Shown here piece by piece: positions 1-12,099 of a stretch of DNA of 64,000 nucleotides. The stretch lies in the NCBI RefSeq assembly GCF_016097555.1, contig NC_054702.1, forward strand, positions 107,600,628-107,664,627, written 5' to 3'. The notes below the pieces were generated by a model. It was given only the letters and a program-made list of their open reading frames with translations, was not told where the DNA came from and did no database searches. Position 1 is the stretch's first letter. Every line of letters begins with the position of its first letter. The position numbers and the translations under genes were made by a program. Source of the stretch: Gigantopelta aegis. Lineage: Eukaryota > Mollusca > Gastropoda > Neomphalida > Peltospiridae.

Positions 1-1386
1 ACCTTTTCCAGTGTTCATTACAGAGTTACAAAGCGGGGGAGTGGTAGTCCTCCCATAGACGTGGCACTTGATAGTGATTTGCACTTAATTTGCACGTGCC
101 CTATTGATTCTGTTTTGTGCGAAGATACGATTTTCTGCAAGGAAAACGGTTTCCTCGTTCAGACGTGTGTATCCATGAGCTGATCGATTATACTTTTAAA
201 ATACTCATTAATAATTTTATTTTTATCAGCAACGTCTTTTGTTTAAGTTTAGTTCTTTAAATTAATTCATTATATCACCACTCCACTACTGGAATCTCTA
301 CAGGGTTCACGTGTTCAGTTTGTAACGATTGTATTATTTTTAGTTTGTAGCACTCCAAATCGAAGCTCTTCTCGCTTGGCGAAAGTTCAATAAACATTTA
401 ACATTTATATTTCAGTTTTTTTGTATGCGTGTAATTCAGTTAAGTTCCACGTACATTGGCACACGCGTCAACTATCTGGTCTGTCTAATGGCTAATTTTA
501 GTGGTTAGTAGTAAGTTAGCGTTTAACATTTAATTTGTTCGCTATATTCAGTTTTAAACTGTTTCAAAATGTTACTGTTCGGATCCTCAATTATTGCTGA
601 TTTACTCAAGCTAAATAAAAATGGGCATAACTTGATTGGTGATTAAAACGACTGAACAGTGAGTTGGCACAGTGGAATCTGTGTCTGTCCCGCGTAAAGT
701 GTCCTCGCCAGTTCATCTTTCAACCATTAAATAAAACTGTTTCTCACTAATTACAGAGATCGCCTCGGGTTTCGATTAGGTTCCCGGTGGTCGCACTTGG
801 CAGAGCATTTGGTTTGTTAATTTCTAAATATAAATGTCTTGATGGAATGCAATACCAAACGTATACTAAACCACACGACGGTCCTGTATTTATAAAATTC
901 GTGTGCATTCCTTTTTGGGTCTTATTAAACCTTTCAAAAGGTCTGTTATATTTCTTTTTCTTTCATCCCCAGAAACAATATATTTGATCATTTGTATCCA
1001 TCAGAGAAAACCTAGAGCTAAATGAGCCCAAAACAATATTTCTCAATATTAGAATGTGTATATGAACACTGCAAAGTCTTAAATGAACTACATGTATATA
1101 AAAATACTGTAATAAAGCCTTTGTTTTTATTAAGCAATATACAAGCAGCACTGGGCTGTATTTAATCTCTTCACAACAGAAACTGGCATGAGTATTAACC
1201 TTTGTTGGTTGGATTTGTTAATACATTGAACAAGATAAAAAATGAGTTCATCAAATCAATCGTGCATTACAGTGCGCGTGCTTAGAAGCCATTTTCCGTT
1301 AATAGACCGGTTCACTATTACTCGAAGATACTGTCTGACGTCAAAGTAAAAACACTGTCCGACATACGGCGATATGGAAAAAAAGA
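1..1386. other. Intergenic DNA, no gene recognised
   Basis: AT-rich with AATAAA-type sites at about 390 and 732. The region around 660-800 (polyadenylation-like site then GGTTCCCGGTGGTCGCACTT) faintly resembles the end of a long terminal repeat, but no partner repeat or coding part was found, so no call is made. Confidence 0.3.
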
Positions 1387-1910
<524 letters not shown>

Positions 1911-2004
1911 CGACATGGTGCCAAGTGAGCTATGACACTAAACAAGTCGGGGTCTTCACGTCTGCTGTGTGATTTTAATGTTGAATCGGATAGGTCCAGA
2001 ATAT

Positions 2005-2115
2005 TACAGCAACTTCCACTTCTCACTACGTGCCTATATCCAATTAATGTTCAAGCACGTCTCTCCCGGGCACAATCTCTGACTTTGTCAGTGATTGGGT
2101 CCGGGACAGAAGCGC
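2005..2115 (-). mobile_element. SINE fragment (family C interior)
   Basis: TATATCCAATTAATGTTCAA, then CACGTCTCTCCCGGGCACA and the phrase GGGTCCGGGACAGA, match the fragment at 34045-34110 in the same orientation. It is an old partial copy of the family whose interior also forms the 9927 satellite. A short G run follows. Confidence 0.45.
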
Positions 2116-3134
2116 GTGGGTGGGGCGGGGGGGGGGGGGGGGGGGTAGAGTTTAAAATGGCAGAATTTTGAAGTTACAGCCAAAAATAAAAAGAATTGAC
2201 TGCTCGGCCGAATATTTAAATTTTATATAATTTGGAGCATTTTAGAAGGACAGTCCAAAAATAAATAGGATCGGACTATTTAATAATCTAAAAAAAATAA
2301 AGTATTTTCGACATAAAATTTCGAACGAAGGTCTAAAAGTTTAAAGTCCGATCTGTATATCCACGTGAGTGGCCTCGTTGAGAACGTTATGGTGCGCAGC
2401 TTGTAGGGACGAGATGAGTTGCATCCCGTCAAGAAAACCCCTATATTTGACAGTCATTAGACGTTCAAGGTGTAGTGTTGTGCTGAAATACAGATCTTGA
2501 GAAGCCGGATTCGTCTGAACGAGAGAGAGAGTATCAGACTAGGGTATTAGTGGTAAAATAAAGTCTAGAAAAGAGTAGTACGGGCCGACCCCGCTTCCTA
2601 TTTCTTCTTAGAGTGGGGCGGTCAATCTTCCAGTGCTGCTAGGACAGGCTCGGACATGTAGAGACTAAACGCGAACAACCGTGGCGTTCTGCAGAATGGC
2701 CGTCATATGAGTCACACAAAAACAAGTCAATATAAGTCACCCGGAGAAATGACGTGGAGGCAAGGAATCTCGCTAAAAAAGAATCTAACCAGGTGGTGCA
2801 GGCTGTCGAAATGAGAAGCGTCCCAGCATTCAATCAGTTCCAATGGTCGCATACATCCCAGTCAAAACTCCATTTCGCTGACAAAAACAAACAAAATAGG
2901 GGATTCCCAAATCGAGCACACGAAAGCACGTGCAGTATGCACAAGCGAAACAAACACGCCTTACCGCGTCGAGCTCCAGACTGGGAATGTGTTCTCACTA
3001 CTGCTAATAACTCGGCGACTTGAGCGGACTTACCGGCAAGATTAGGACTGTGTAAACCTGTACTGCGAATCGTGGTATGCCATCTACTAAAACGCAAACC
3101 ACATGTAGGAACAGCTTGAGATGGTGGTTGGTCC

Positions 3135-3290
3135 AAAATAAACTGTTCATCCATCCCATTGCAAACATTTCACATAATTAGAATTGAATCTTACCCGTAA
3201 CATATTCATTAATATAGATATGGTTTTCCATCAAACTTCTGTTGGGTATAGCATGTACCTCACCGGTACTCTTGTTATAAATGTACTTTG
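3135..3290 (+). repeat. Dispersed repeat, copy 1 (pair at 44196)
   Basis: About 140 bp, from AACTGTTCATCCATCCCATT through ACCTCACCGGTACTCTTGTT, is repeated with about 85-90% identity at 44196-44332 inside a SETD3 intron. Class unknown; no coding sense. Confidence 0.7.
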
Positions 3291-3330
3291 ATGTCAAATT
3301 AATTATCAGGATCGCATATAACACGTTAAA

Positions 3331-3570
3331 CAATAACAAGCATTCTGAGAGTACTGCTAAAGGAATACATGTCCCCTACCGGACCCAACAAAGTTTCGTA
3401 TCTCCTAAATTCAAGTGCCATAACTTTATGAAACCTGGGTAAATCGTCATGATGAAAGTTAAAATTTATCTTTAACAGTACATGATAAAGCTATATATAC
3501 AATTTCAGCATAATATCTTGAATTATTGAAAAAATAAAGACCGGAAAACACATTTTCATATCTCCCAGGG
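3331..3570 (-). repeat. Dispersed mollusc-type repeat (TACATGATAAAGCT family)
   Basis: Minus-strand copy containing TTTAACAGTACATGATAAAG and an end reading (reverse complement) TAGGGGACATGTATTCCTTT. Relatives: 6600-6800 (-), 38971-39016 (+, one end only) and 56975-57492 (+). Class is not known to me; no transposase or reverse transcriptase sense was seen. Confidence 0.6.
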
Positions 3571-3636
3571 TTGGGGCGGCATAGGCACGATCATGATGAA
3601 GGGATGTAGCAAACTAAGAGGCTGCTGCTGTGGTGG

Positions 3637-3765
3637 TGGAGCCTGAGCCGGAGCTTGAGCCGAAGCCAGAGCCGGAGCTTGAGCCGGAGCCAGAGCCGGA
3701 GCTTGAGCCGGAGCTTGAGCAGGCGCTTGAGCCGGAGCCGAAGCCAGAGCAGGAGCAGAGGCCGT
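3637..3765 (+). repeat. GAGCCN hexamer-based tandem repeat
   Basis: About 20 copies of a six-base unit varying between GAGCCG, GAGCTT, GAAGCCA and GAGCAG, arranged in higher-order 12- and 18-bp blocks. One frame reads alternating Glu/Pro ([10 protein letters not shown]), the opposite strand Ser/Gly. It abuts the Polinton fossil directly, and the open frame runs from repeat into fossil. Confidence 0.85.
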
Positions 3766-3769
3766 TTAG

Positions 3770-4360
3770 TTTGCTACATCTCTTTACCGTGATCGTGTCG
3801 GTACCCACTTCGTGTGGTAAAACGGTTTTGGTATACAAACTGCTAAGGGATGGTAAAATCGTCCCACCGCCTCAACGTATCATCTGGCTCTACAAACGAT
3901 GGCAACCCCTCTACGACATCATTGGGGTAACCGTTCGAGTGAAATTTGTTAAAGGCATACCTGAGCATTTGGAAAAGGATCGTTATTTGGATCCCAGAGT
4001 CAGAAATCTCATCGTGTTGGACGACTTGATGTGTATGGCCAATAAAGATTCTCGCATCACCGGCCTGTCCACGGAAGGAAGTCACCACAGAAACCCCTCG
4101 GTGATTGCCACCTACCAGAACCTGTATCGAAGCAAAGACCCGACACAGAGGAGAAACTGACATTACCTGGCGCTGTTCAACAAGCAGCACGTTCTGACGT
4201 TGGTACGGCAAATGTATCCTGAAAACGCTCATCATTTGATGCAACGGTTTGAGGAAGCTACCCACACGCCCTACGGACATCTCTTGGTGGACTTGAAGCC
4301 GACCATGCCCGAACATTGGCGTCTTCGTAATATACCTGTAGCAGTGATATTTCATGGTTA
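3770..4360 (+). mobile_element. Polinton/Maverick packaging-ATPase fossil
   Basis: The translation resembles the FtsK/HerA-type (A32-like) DNA-packaging ATPase of Polintons and related virus-like elements. A P-loop region with TSCGKT, the stretch [15 protein letters not shown], an acidic Walker-B-like region LIVLDDL, and SHHRNPSV…YQNLY…KDPTQRR are recognisable. Only this gene is seen; no capsid, polymerase B, integrase or terminal repeats were found around it. It is a short broken remnant (about one break within it, and both flanks of the element lost). Age cannot be measured, but the residual coding sense suggests a moderately old copy. Confidence 0.75.
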
Positions 4361-4796
4361 GTTTAATACAACCTCTTTATCAGTGACATAAACGCTATCT
4401 AGAAAGGAATACATTTTTAAAGCGAGTGTAAATAAAGACACTAGAGGTATTTATCTAATTAAGAGAACTGATGTTTACAATTTGTACATTTCAAAACAAA
4501 CTCACAACCACCTAATTTTCGATCTGTAGAATATATAGGCTGCTTGTACAGGGGTAAAAGAGTTCAAAAAAAAAAAGATACATCTAATGTATGTTGGCAT
4601 ACTTAATACTGATTGTGTTGGATCTACTGGTTCTCTAAGTAAATAAAATAAATAAATAAAACATCAAATGTACGTTGGTATGCCTAAAAACGATTGTGGC
4701 GTTTCACGTATTTCCCATAACATGCTTCTACTTCTACTGTTATGAACAAAAATATGAGTATATTTGAGGAGTTGTAGCTAGCTAGAATTATTCAAT

Positions 4797-5052
4797 CCGG
4801 CTCGGGTCGTGAAAGTGGTAAAGCATTCAGTTAATGCGCGGTTTTGGGATCGATCCCCCGTCGATGGGCGCATAGGGCTATATCCAGCCAGTGCACTACA
4901 ACTGGTATATCAAAAGCCGTTGTATGTGCTCTCCTGCCTGTGGAATGGAAAGACCCAATGTTACTAATGTAGCAGGTTTCCTATGTGTCAGAATTAACAC
5001 ATTTTTGACATCTAAGAGCCAGTGTGCTCTAGTGTAGTAGTTAAACAATGTT
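4797..5052 (+). mobile_element. tRNA-derived SINE (family B)
   Basis: Plus-strand copy, diverged. The B-box-like GGGATCGATCCCCCGTCGAT in the head is followed by the body phrases CAGTGCACTACAACTGGTAT and CTCCTGCCTGTGGAATGGAA and the tail AGTGTGCTCTAGTG with GTTAAACAATG. The consensus inferred from window copies includes ATAAAAGATCCCTTGCT and a tail GTGGTGTCGTTAAACAAAAC. Confidence 0.75.
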
Positions 5053-5204
5053 TTTATCTGTTCAAGCAAGCCCTTGTATTCGAAGAAAAATTATAAATTC
5101 TTATCGCATAGAGATATATTTCCTACAACTAGTTCCCCTTATTATAATAATATCTGTTTATCAAGTAATTGAAAAGTTCATTCATTTTAACACATTTTCG
5201 TATT

Positions 5205-5412
5205 TATATCAAATTAACGTTCCAGCACGCTATCCTGGGTAGCTCTGAAGATTGTCTTTCTAGGGGGTGAATGTTTAGTCACAGAAATGACAATGAACAA
5301 TCTTACACACACACCCCACTGAGTCGTTACAGCTAACATTGGATAGGGGTGCCGGTACCGTGAGGCGATCCTAGTTCCTACCAACCGATGGCTTAACCCG
5401 TACATTCACAGA
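5205..5412 (-). mobile_element. Decayed SINE relic (family C-like)
   Basis: AAATTAACGTTCCAGCACGC at one end and CTACCAACCGATGGCTTAAC at the other resemble the ends of the minus-strand family C copy at 34025-34262. The middle is diverged and partly CA-rich. Confidence 0.35.
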
Positions 5413-5419
5413 GACCTAA

Positions 5420-6590
5420 TATCACACGTTTTTATTATTTTATTTTATATAAGTTACTGTTAATTCGATAAACACATCGGTATTTTTAACTATCGTCAGA
5501 GTCCACGGTTGTAGATTAGCAGCTGTGTAAACATGTCACCTGTCAACAATAAGAAGTACGTGTGTTTTTAAAACTTTAAAAAATAGTTTGTGACACTTCG
5601 GATGTACAGATAATATAAATAAAATCTAAGTGATATCTGATTTCAGTTATCACAAACGGCTCTAACAGTGAGATATATTCCGTGACGTTTAAAACTAGGG
5701 TTTGTCACATTAAAATAATTTTCACAAGAAAGAGGATTTATGTTGTGGATATGTTAACTTTGTTAATATTGGATAGTGCATACGTAGCAGAATGTGTAAA
5801 ATACATTGGATGTCTGTTCGTCAATGTGGGTTTCTTTACATTGATAAAAAAAACCCAGAAAAAAAAGAACTGGACAACAAGAGGGATTATCCTTTTGAAG
5901 GTTTACTGGTCCCAGTTTCTTGTAAATATACCCCTGGCTACCGAGATAAATAAAACTGATACGGCCATTGTAAGATGTGGGTAAACATAGTTTAATTAAT
6001 TGTGAACATATTTGCCAAATTCGTTGTTTACATTCTTGGCTTCAGTTTAAGAGCGATTGGATTTGTCAGCTGGTAAGTTTCTAACACTTTGTTTGATGTG
6101 TAGTTATAAATGACTACTAGTATATTTAAACTATAAAACACAATACTAATTATAAATATACTTATAATGCTTTGAAGTGTCTCGTAGTGCACTTTTAACC
6201 ACACACAAAATAAATAGTTGGACGCACCAGGGATTTAATATCTGAGTTTATTATTATCACACTAATTATGCTAACTTTAAAACACACTCTCTCTCTGCAA
6301 CATAATGCACGATGAAATAAATACCAAACAAATACAATATTTAAAAACACAATTTTCAACGTAAACATCACCATCCATGATTCTGGGCCGAGTCAGAGTT
6401 TGGTCCGGGCCAGGAGACAAGTAGCCAGTGGGCTAGGCTGGGTGTTGTCCCTCTCAATAGGTCAGGCCGGACACGCACCTGCACAAATATGCCATGGTCA
6501 GGCTATGACTCGCAGCCACGGCTCAACGCCGGGTTAGACCAGTAGGACGTTGCACGCGGTACAGCGGCCAGTCTAAGTAGGTCACCGGTC
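5420..6590. other. Intergenic DNA, no gene recognised
   Basis: AT-rich. The 100-codon frame at 5682-5984 matches nothing and has a composition typical of noncoding DNA. Confidence 0.35.
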
Positions 6591-6599
6591 AAGGTCACA

Positions 6600-6800
6600 T
6601 GGAAAGTAGATCAAGGTTACGAAAAGTAGGTTCTGAGGCGATATACGCCTTGCTACTTGTTACTACTATGAAAGTCAAACTTGATCTGTAACAGTACATG
6701 ATAAAGCTATAAACAAAATTCCAGCGCAATATCTTGAGGCATTGTAAAAATAAAAACATCCGAAAACTATATGTGGGACAGACGGACGGACAGACCAACA
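6600..6800 (-). repeat. Dispersed repeat, second copy of the 3331 family
   Basis: Shares GTAACAGTACATGATAAAGC, then AATATCTTGAGGCATTG and ACAGACGGACGGACAGACC with 3331-3570 and 56975-57460. The end with repeated GACGGACGGACAGAC suggests a simple tail. Confidence 0.6.
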
Positions 6801-7700
6801 TATAGATAGAAGGACGGAGATGAAACCTGGGAACTAATAATCAATAGGCATCCGCGACTATGGTATAATACACATATGTTGTAATCTAATCTTACCAAAT
6901 ATCACTTTTAAATAATCAACCTTGGTGTCAACTATATACCAGGAAAATCTTTTATCGCTGTAATTAATTTATAAGTACATGTTCCGCGCGATTTATTTCA
7001 GTATACTAATTATAGGCTTACATGATTTGATTTTCAACAAAACAAAGTTCAGTGCTACGAGTGCGTTAATACGTTTGTTTTTCATTTAGATCGATGCTTT
7101 TTTCTCTCTCATTTTGTTTTTCAAATACACGACAAAACGTTAATGAACTCAATTAGGAGTTTCGATTTATGTGACCTAAATTATACATTAGAAGATTATA
7201 GAATAAAAAGATTCGATCTGATGGGTATCTCTTTGGGGCCGTACGTAATATTTTTTACGTTTAATGTTTGACATTGTAAGGTTACAGAATTATGCGTTTT
7301 GATCTGTCAATGATTGTGTTTCAGATATATAATTATATATAATGAATGTGTTTTCACGGGACAGCGTGCTTCATATTTATACTGATATCAACACGACAAA
7401 TGACCGAACTAACGAATGACCGAAGGAATCAATCAACCAATCAATGAACTAATGAACGACGAATGATTGGATGATATATTGCCAACTCATTTGGTCCAAA
7501 CAGCGGTATTTTACAACATAACCGGACTATAAAGTATGATCAACTGCATGTTCAAAAGAAAGTATTTGTCTATTTAGGACAAAATTACTTTCAATCTTAA
7601 AACGTATTTTGTAGTACAATTGTTTTCAGTTCACGTTGTTTTTGATTTCTGTAGTACTAATATTTTCAATGTTATTAGACGTTTGGTATTTTATAATAAA

Positions 7701-7914
7701 CTGACGTCCAAAAGAAAATATACCAAGAAGAAAAACCAACACATGTTGCATTTTTAAATATTTATATTCATGAGAGTGGAGCTTTGGCATCTTGTAAACA
7801 TAATTTCATTCCATAAAAGAAGAATCATATTTAACCACCATTTCATTTCCATTATCTAAATTATAAAGGAAATTAAATCAATGTTTTCTTGATATAGTTT
7901 CTTTTGGACGTCAG
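7701..7914. mobile_element. MITE with CTGACGTCCAAAAGAAA inverted ends
   Basis: Terminal inverted repeats CTGACGTCCAAAAGAAA (7701) and TTTCTTTTGGACGTCAG (to 7914) enclose about 180 bp of AT-rich noncoding DNA; 214 bp in all. A target-site duplication is not clear. Superfamily unassigned. Confidence 0.75.
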
Positions 7915-7950
7915 ATTCTGATAAATATGTTATTTTTATTGATTAGTTGT

Positions 7951-8162
7951 TTGATGTTTAGTTTCTTTGATGGTCATTAATTGCATATTTCTTATTTTCA
8001 AATAACTCTTTGAACATTTCAAATTAAACCATCTTCTACGAGTTTGATCCAATAATTTGATGTTTAGCTTCTTTAATGGTCATTAATTGCATATTTCTGA
8101 TTTTCAAATAATTGTTTGAACATTTAAAATTAAACCGTCTCCTACGGGTTTGATCGAATAAT
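7951..8162 (+). repeat. 106-bp tandem duplication
   Basis: Two adjacent copies (7951-8056, 8057-8162) share TTGATGTTTAG, ATGGTCATTAATTGCATATT and TAAACC…CTACG with about 88% identity. No coding sense. Confidence 0.8.
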
Positions 8163-8796
8163 TCTGAAACTTAAGGACTATTTTGGTGGAACGCTTAAAT
8201 TTGTATAAATTTTGGAAACCTGTTTAGAATTTACATTAAGCTTAACGTTACAAAACACAAAATGATTCATTAAATAGTGGTTATCAGTTTATGGTTGTTA
8301 TGGAAGTTATAGGATTTCGATCTCTTTGCGATATGTTTTTAGTTAACCATTAATTTTATGAACTTCATTAAATAGTTTCGATCAATAACTGACCTTGTTT
8401 AACACCTGATGTTTGGTGTGGTTTCCTTGTCATTATCACTGATGACGAAGCGTTGTAAGTGCTTCCATTAATTATTTCGAATTTATGTTCCTTAATGCAT
8501 GTATATTTCACTGGATTTTCTCAAAGAATACATTTTTGTTTAGTGTCTTGAATTTTGGTTAAATCTATTTTGTGTATAAATGTTATTTACTTAGTTATAA
8601 AATTGTGAACGTAGGCGTGAAAAAAATGTATCTCTATAGTCTTTGAAATTTGTATTTACTAATCAATACCTAGAATCATCTCTAACTAAAACACAGAATA
8701 ATGAGCTGAAGAATATTTCCTTTTTTACTATTGTTATTTTATGGTTATTTAATCCAGAATAGTTTACAAAACAACTATTTTAGCATAATATTTTTA

Positions 8797-8935
8797 TTCT
8801 GGATGTTGTTGTTGTTGTTGTTGTTTTGTTGTTGTTGGGGTTTTTTGGGGGGGTTGGGTTGTTGTTGTTTGGGACAACAGAAGAGTTATGTGGGGGGTTT
8901 GGGGGGGGGTCGGGGAGGGAGGTTAAATAATAAAG
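8797..8935 (+). repeat. GTT microsatellite and G-rich tract
   Basis: TTG triplets at 8802-8835 grade into G-rich sequence (GGGGGGTTGGG, GGGGGGGGTCGGGGAGGGAGG). Simple sequence only; the open frames across it are not genes. Confidence 0.85.
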
Positions 8936-9090
8936 TTGCAAAAATAATATAAAAGAACTGTAAACAAGGGGTCCGGGATTTGCCAACCACTGTCATGGTG
9001 GTATATACTACAAGTTTTAGTATGTACACCAGTCGTGAAGCACTAGCTGGGATAGGAAGACAAAAACATGTAAGCAACTATAATTGTGGG

Positions 9091-9252
9091 TGTTGGGGTC
9101 AACCAGTGCATATAAAAGATCCCTTCTGCTGATGGGTTAATTTTGAGGGTTTCCTCCAAGACTAAGAGTACAAATTTACCAAATGTTTGACATCCAGTAG
9201 TCGATGATTAATAAATCACTGTGCTCTAGCGGTGTCGTTAAACAAAAGAAAC
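9091..9252 (+). mobile_element. 3' part of a family B SINE
   Basis: Starts near CCAGTGCATATAAAAGATCC and ends CTAGCGGTGTCGTTAAACAA. It lacks the tRNA head. It is followed at once by a second 3' fragment, so the two form a partial tandem pair. Confidence 0.75.
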
Positions 9253-9257
9253 TAACG

Positions 9258-9428
9258 GGTATATCAAAGGCCGTGGTATGTGATATCCTGTCTGTGGGAT
9301 GGTGTATATAAAAGACCTTTTGCTACCAATGGAAAAAATGTAGCGGGTTTCCTCTCTATGACTGTGTCAACATGATGATTATAAATCAATGTGCTCTAGT
9401 GGTGTCGTTAAACAAAACAAAACAAAAT
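9258..9428 (+). mobile_element. Second 3' part of a family B SINE
   Basis: Begins GGGTATATCAAAGGCCGTGG and ends GTGGTGTCGTTAAACAAAAC. Same orientation as the preceding fragment, and headless. Confidence 0.78.
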
Positions 9429-9536
9429 GTTTTCTTTCTTTTTTTGTGTGTACGGAATGGTACCTTGGCTTGCGATAGTGATTTGAATCATGCTAAGACA
9501 TTGATTCTTTCTTACCGGTATATTGTTTTCCTTGTT

Positions 9537-9544
9537 TTGTGTGT

Positions 9545-9575
<31 letters not shown>

Positions 9576-9612
9576 GGGGGGGGGGGTTGTTGTTGTTGTT
9601 GTTTGTTTGTTT
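9537..9612 (+). repeat. (GT)n-(G)n-(GTT)n compound microsatellite
   Basis: About 10 GT, then 28 G, then GTT and GTTT units. Simple sequence. Its G run is one of several long ones in the window. Confidence 0.9.
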
Positions 9613-9926
9613 TTCTTTGGGAATTGGTTGTTGTTGGGGGTGGAGTGGGCAAGGGGGAGATACGTGGACATCAACTGATGAGCACGATCATTAGTAATTA
9701 AATCCTTCCCACAATACCTCCACCCACTTTGTCATTTACATACAGACGATTTAGTCAATTTAATAATTTTGGACAATTTGATCGAGAAGACATATTTATT
9801 TGGATACTTGTCGGATGAATAATCCAAAAACCAATTTTGAACTGTTTACTATAGCAAACTATTCATTTCTTTATACTTATATGTTCGTGCTTATATCTAG
9901 TTGAGATTCAAGTCCTAGGCTGACAC

Positions 9927-10965
9927 ATTTGATCAGCTATCTGGGCTGTCTGTCCAGGACAGGCAGTTAGTGCTTGTGGTTAGTGAGAGAGAAGTCGGTG
10001 CAGTGGTTAGTGAGAGAGAAGTCATTTGATCAGCTATCTGGGCTGTCTGTCCAGGACAGGCAGTTAGTGATAGTGGTTAGTGAGAGTGAAGTCATTTGAT
10101 CAGCTATCTGGGCTGTCTGTCCGGGACAGGCAGTTAGTGATAGTGGTTAGTGAGAGAGAAGTCATTTGATCAGCTATCTGGGCTGTCTGTCCAGGACAGG
10201 CAGTTAGTGATAGTGGTTAGTGAGAGAGAAGTCATTTGATCAGCTATCTGGGCTGTCTGTCCGGGACAGGCAGTTAGTGATAGTGGTTAGTGAGAGAGAA
10301 GTCATTTGATCAGCTATCTGGGCTGTCTGTCCAGGACAGGCAGTTAGTGCTTGTGGTTAGTGAGAGAGAAGTCGGTGCAGTGGTTAGTGAGAGAGAAGTC
10401 ATTTGATCAGCTATCTGGGCTGTCTGTCCAGGACAGGCAGTTAGTGCTAGTGGTTAGTGAGAGAGAAGTCATTTGATCAGCTATCTGGGCTGTCTGTCCA
10501 GGACAGGCAGTTAGTGCTAGTGGTTAGTGAGAGAGAAGTCATTTGATCAGCTATCTGGGCTGTCTGTCCAGGAGAGGCAGTTAGTGCTAGTGGTTAGTGA
10601 GAGAGAAGTCATTTGATCAGCTATCTGGGCTGTCTGTCCAGGACAGGCAGTTAGTGCTAGTGGTTAGTGAGAGAGAAGTCATTTGATCAGCTATCTGGGC
10701 TGTCTGTCCAGGACAGGCAGTTAGTGCTAGTGGTTAGTGAGAGAGAAGTCATTTGATCAGCTATCTGGGCTGTCTGTCCAGGACAGGCAGTTAGTGCTAG
10801 TGGTTAGTGAGAGAGAAGTCATTTGATCAGCTATCTGGGCTGTCTGTCCAGGACAGGCAGTTAGTGCTAGTGGTTAGTGAGAGAGAAGACATTTGATCAG
10901 CTATCTGGGCTGTCTGTCCAGGACAGGCAGTTAGTGCTAGTGGTTAGTGAGAGAGAAGTCGGTGC
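9927..10965 (+). repeat. 70-bp satellite, 14 units, derived from SINE interior
   Basis: Unit starts at 9927, 10024, 10094, 10164, 10234, 10304, 10401, 10471, 10541, 10611, 10681, 10751, 10821 and 10891. Each begins ATTTGATCAGCTATCTGGGC, includes GTCTGTCCAGGACAGGCAGT and ends TTAGTGAGAGAGAAGTC. Units 1 and 6 are 97 bp, with an extra GGTGCAGTGGTTAGTGAGAG segment. The same words occur once in the SINE at 34085-34150, and the array's right flank (10965-11090) continues as that SINE's head, so the array grew inside a SINE. Confidence 0.93.
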
Positions 10966-11090
10966 AGTGGCCTTACACCTACCATTTGAGTCGTTAAATT
11001 CGCTCTGGGTGGGAGTCGGTACTAGGATGCGAACCCAGTACCTACCAGTATTAAGTGTTAACCACTACAAACCGAGGCCGATAATATGGA
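10966..11090 (-). mobile_element. SINE head flanking the 70-bp satellite (family C)
   Basis: GGTGCAGTGGCCTTACACCT, then GCTCTGGGTGGGAGTCGGTA, GGATGCGAACCCAGTACCTA and AACCGAGGCCG: the minus-strand tRNA-like head with B-box-like sequence. With the array it makes one SINE whose interior has expanded. Confidence 0.7.
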
Positions 11091-11423
11091 ATACCGGCGG
11101 TGATATGCGAACTGTAATTTCCTATTTGATTGTTGCTAATATTGTTCAATTTAGGGGTAAATCAGGAAATGTTAGCGAGTATAAAATTATTAGCGAATTT
11201 AGTGATGCCGTACAAAACGCTAATATTTCATGCCGCTAAATTTAAAGAGACATACAGGAGAAAATCTTTTGTGCTATTTTTTGTCGGTGATTAACAGAAA
11301 ACACAACAATTAATTGGTTACAGACTATTGATTAAACTATAAGTATAGCAAACAATGGCACCCATCCACCCCACCCCCAATCTTTCTTTTTTAAACTGTA
11401 TTAAATTTTATAAAAATCATACA

Positions 11424-11427
11424 TACA

Positions 11428-11461
<34 letters not shown>

Positions 11462-11515
11462 CATACAAACACACACACACATACACACACACACATGCAT
11501 ACATACATATATACA
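11424..11515 (+). repeat. (ACAT)n / (CA)n microsatellite
   Basis: About nine ACAT units, a CA-rich stretch, then ACAT again. It directly precedes a SINE. Confidence 0.9.
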
Positions 11516-11530
11516 TACTCCATAGTGTGG

Positions 11531-11873
11531 GACCGGCCTCGGTGGCGTCGTGGTTAGGCCATCGGTCTACAGGCTGATCCCAGATACCGACTCCAAACCC
11601 TGAGTGAGTGTTCCGCAAGGCTTAATGGGTAGGTGTAAACCACTTGCACCGACCAGTGATCCATAACTGGTTCAACAAAGGCCATGGTTTGTGCTATCCT
11701 GCCTATGGGAAGCGCAAATAAAAGATCCCTTGCGGCCTGTCGTAAAGAAGTAGCCTATGTGGCGACAGCGGGTTTCCTCTAAAAAAAACAGTGTCAGAAT
11801 GACCATATGTTTGACGTTTAAAAAATCAATGTGTTCTAGTGGCGTCGTTAAATAAAACAAACTTTACTTTTTA
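11531..11873 (+). mobile_element. tRNA-derived SINE, near full length (family A, type-1 tail)
   Basis: Head CCGGCCTCGGTGGCGTCGTG, partly deleted at the B-box side. Body CTGAGTGAGTGTTCCGCAAG, GACCAGTGATCCATAACTGG and ATAAAAGATCCCTTGCGGCC. Tail CAATGTGTTCTAGTGGCGTC then GTTAAATAAAACAAAC. About 343 bp. Confidence 0.88.
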
Positions 11874-11887
11874 CCATAGTGTGTGTT

Positions 11888-11940
11888 ACTCCCCCCCCCC
11901 CCCCCCCCCCCCCGTATAAAATCCTGGCTACGCCAGTGAT
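11888..11940 (+). repeat. Poly-C run with a short dispersed motif
   Basis: About 24 C followed by GTATAAAATCCTGGCTACGC. The reverse complement, GCGTAGCCAGGATTTTATAC plus G run, has partial relatives near 14565 and 55334 (TAGCCAGGATTTCATATTAT), so the G/C run may belong to a small dispersed element. Confidence 0.5.
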
Positions 11941-12099
11941 GTTCAATAGTTAAATGGCATGCACAATTTATAACTTACTGCAATATTCTACAAAATTTAA
12001 TTGTCTGTAAGTTACATCATGTCAGAATATATCAGACGTGTTCTTTCAATCGATCTGATTTTCTAATACATGTATTTAAAGGCCTAGATGCCTGCGACT

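Noticed and set aside
660-800. Possible end of a long terminal repeat
   Set aside because: No second copy in the window and no adjoining coding part.
2750-3155. Faint zinc-knuckle-like or gag-like sense
   Set aside because: Only a few scattered residues fit an LTR-element gag; no reverse transcriptase, integrase or paired terminal repeats nearby.
3614-4355. Minus-strand Ser/Gly-rich frame and the 170-codon minus frame
   Set aside because: Shadows of the GAGCCN repeat and of the Polinton fossil on the other strand.
10877-11239. 120-codon frame
   Set aside because: Runs across the 70-bp satellite and a SINE head.
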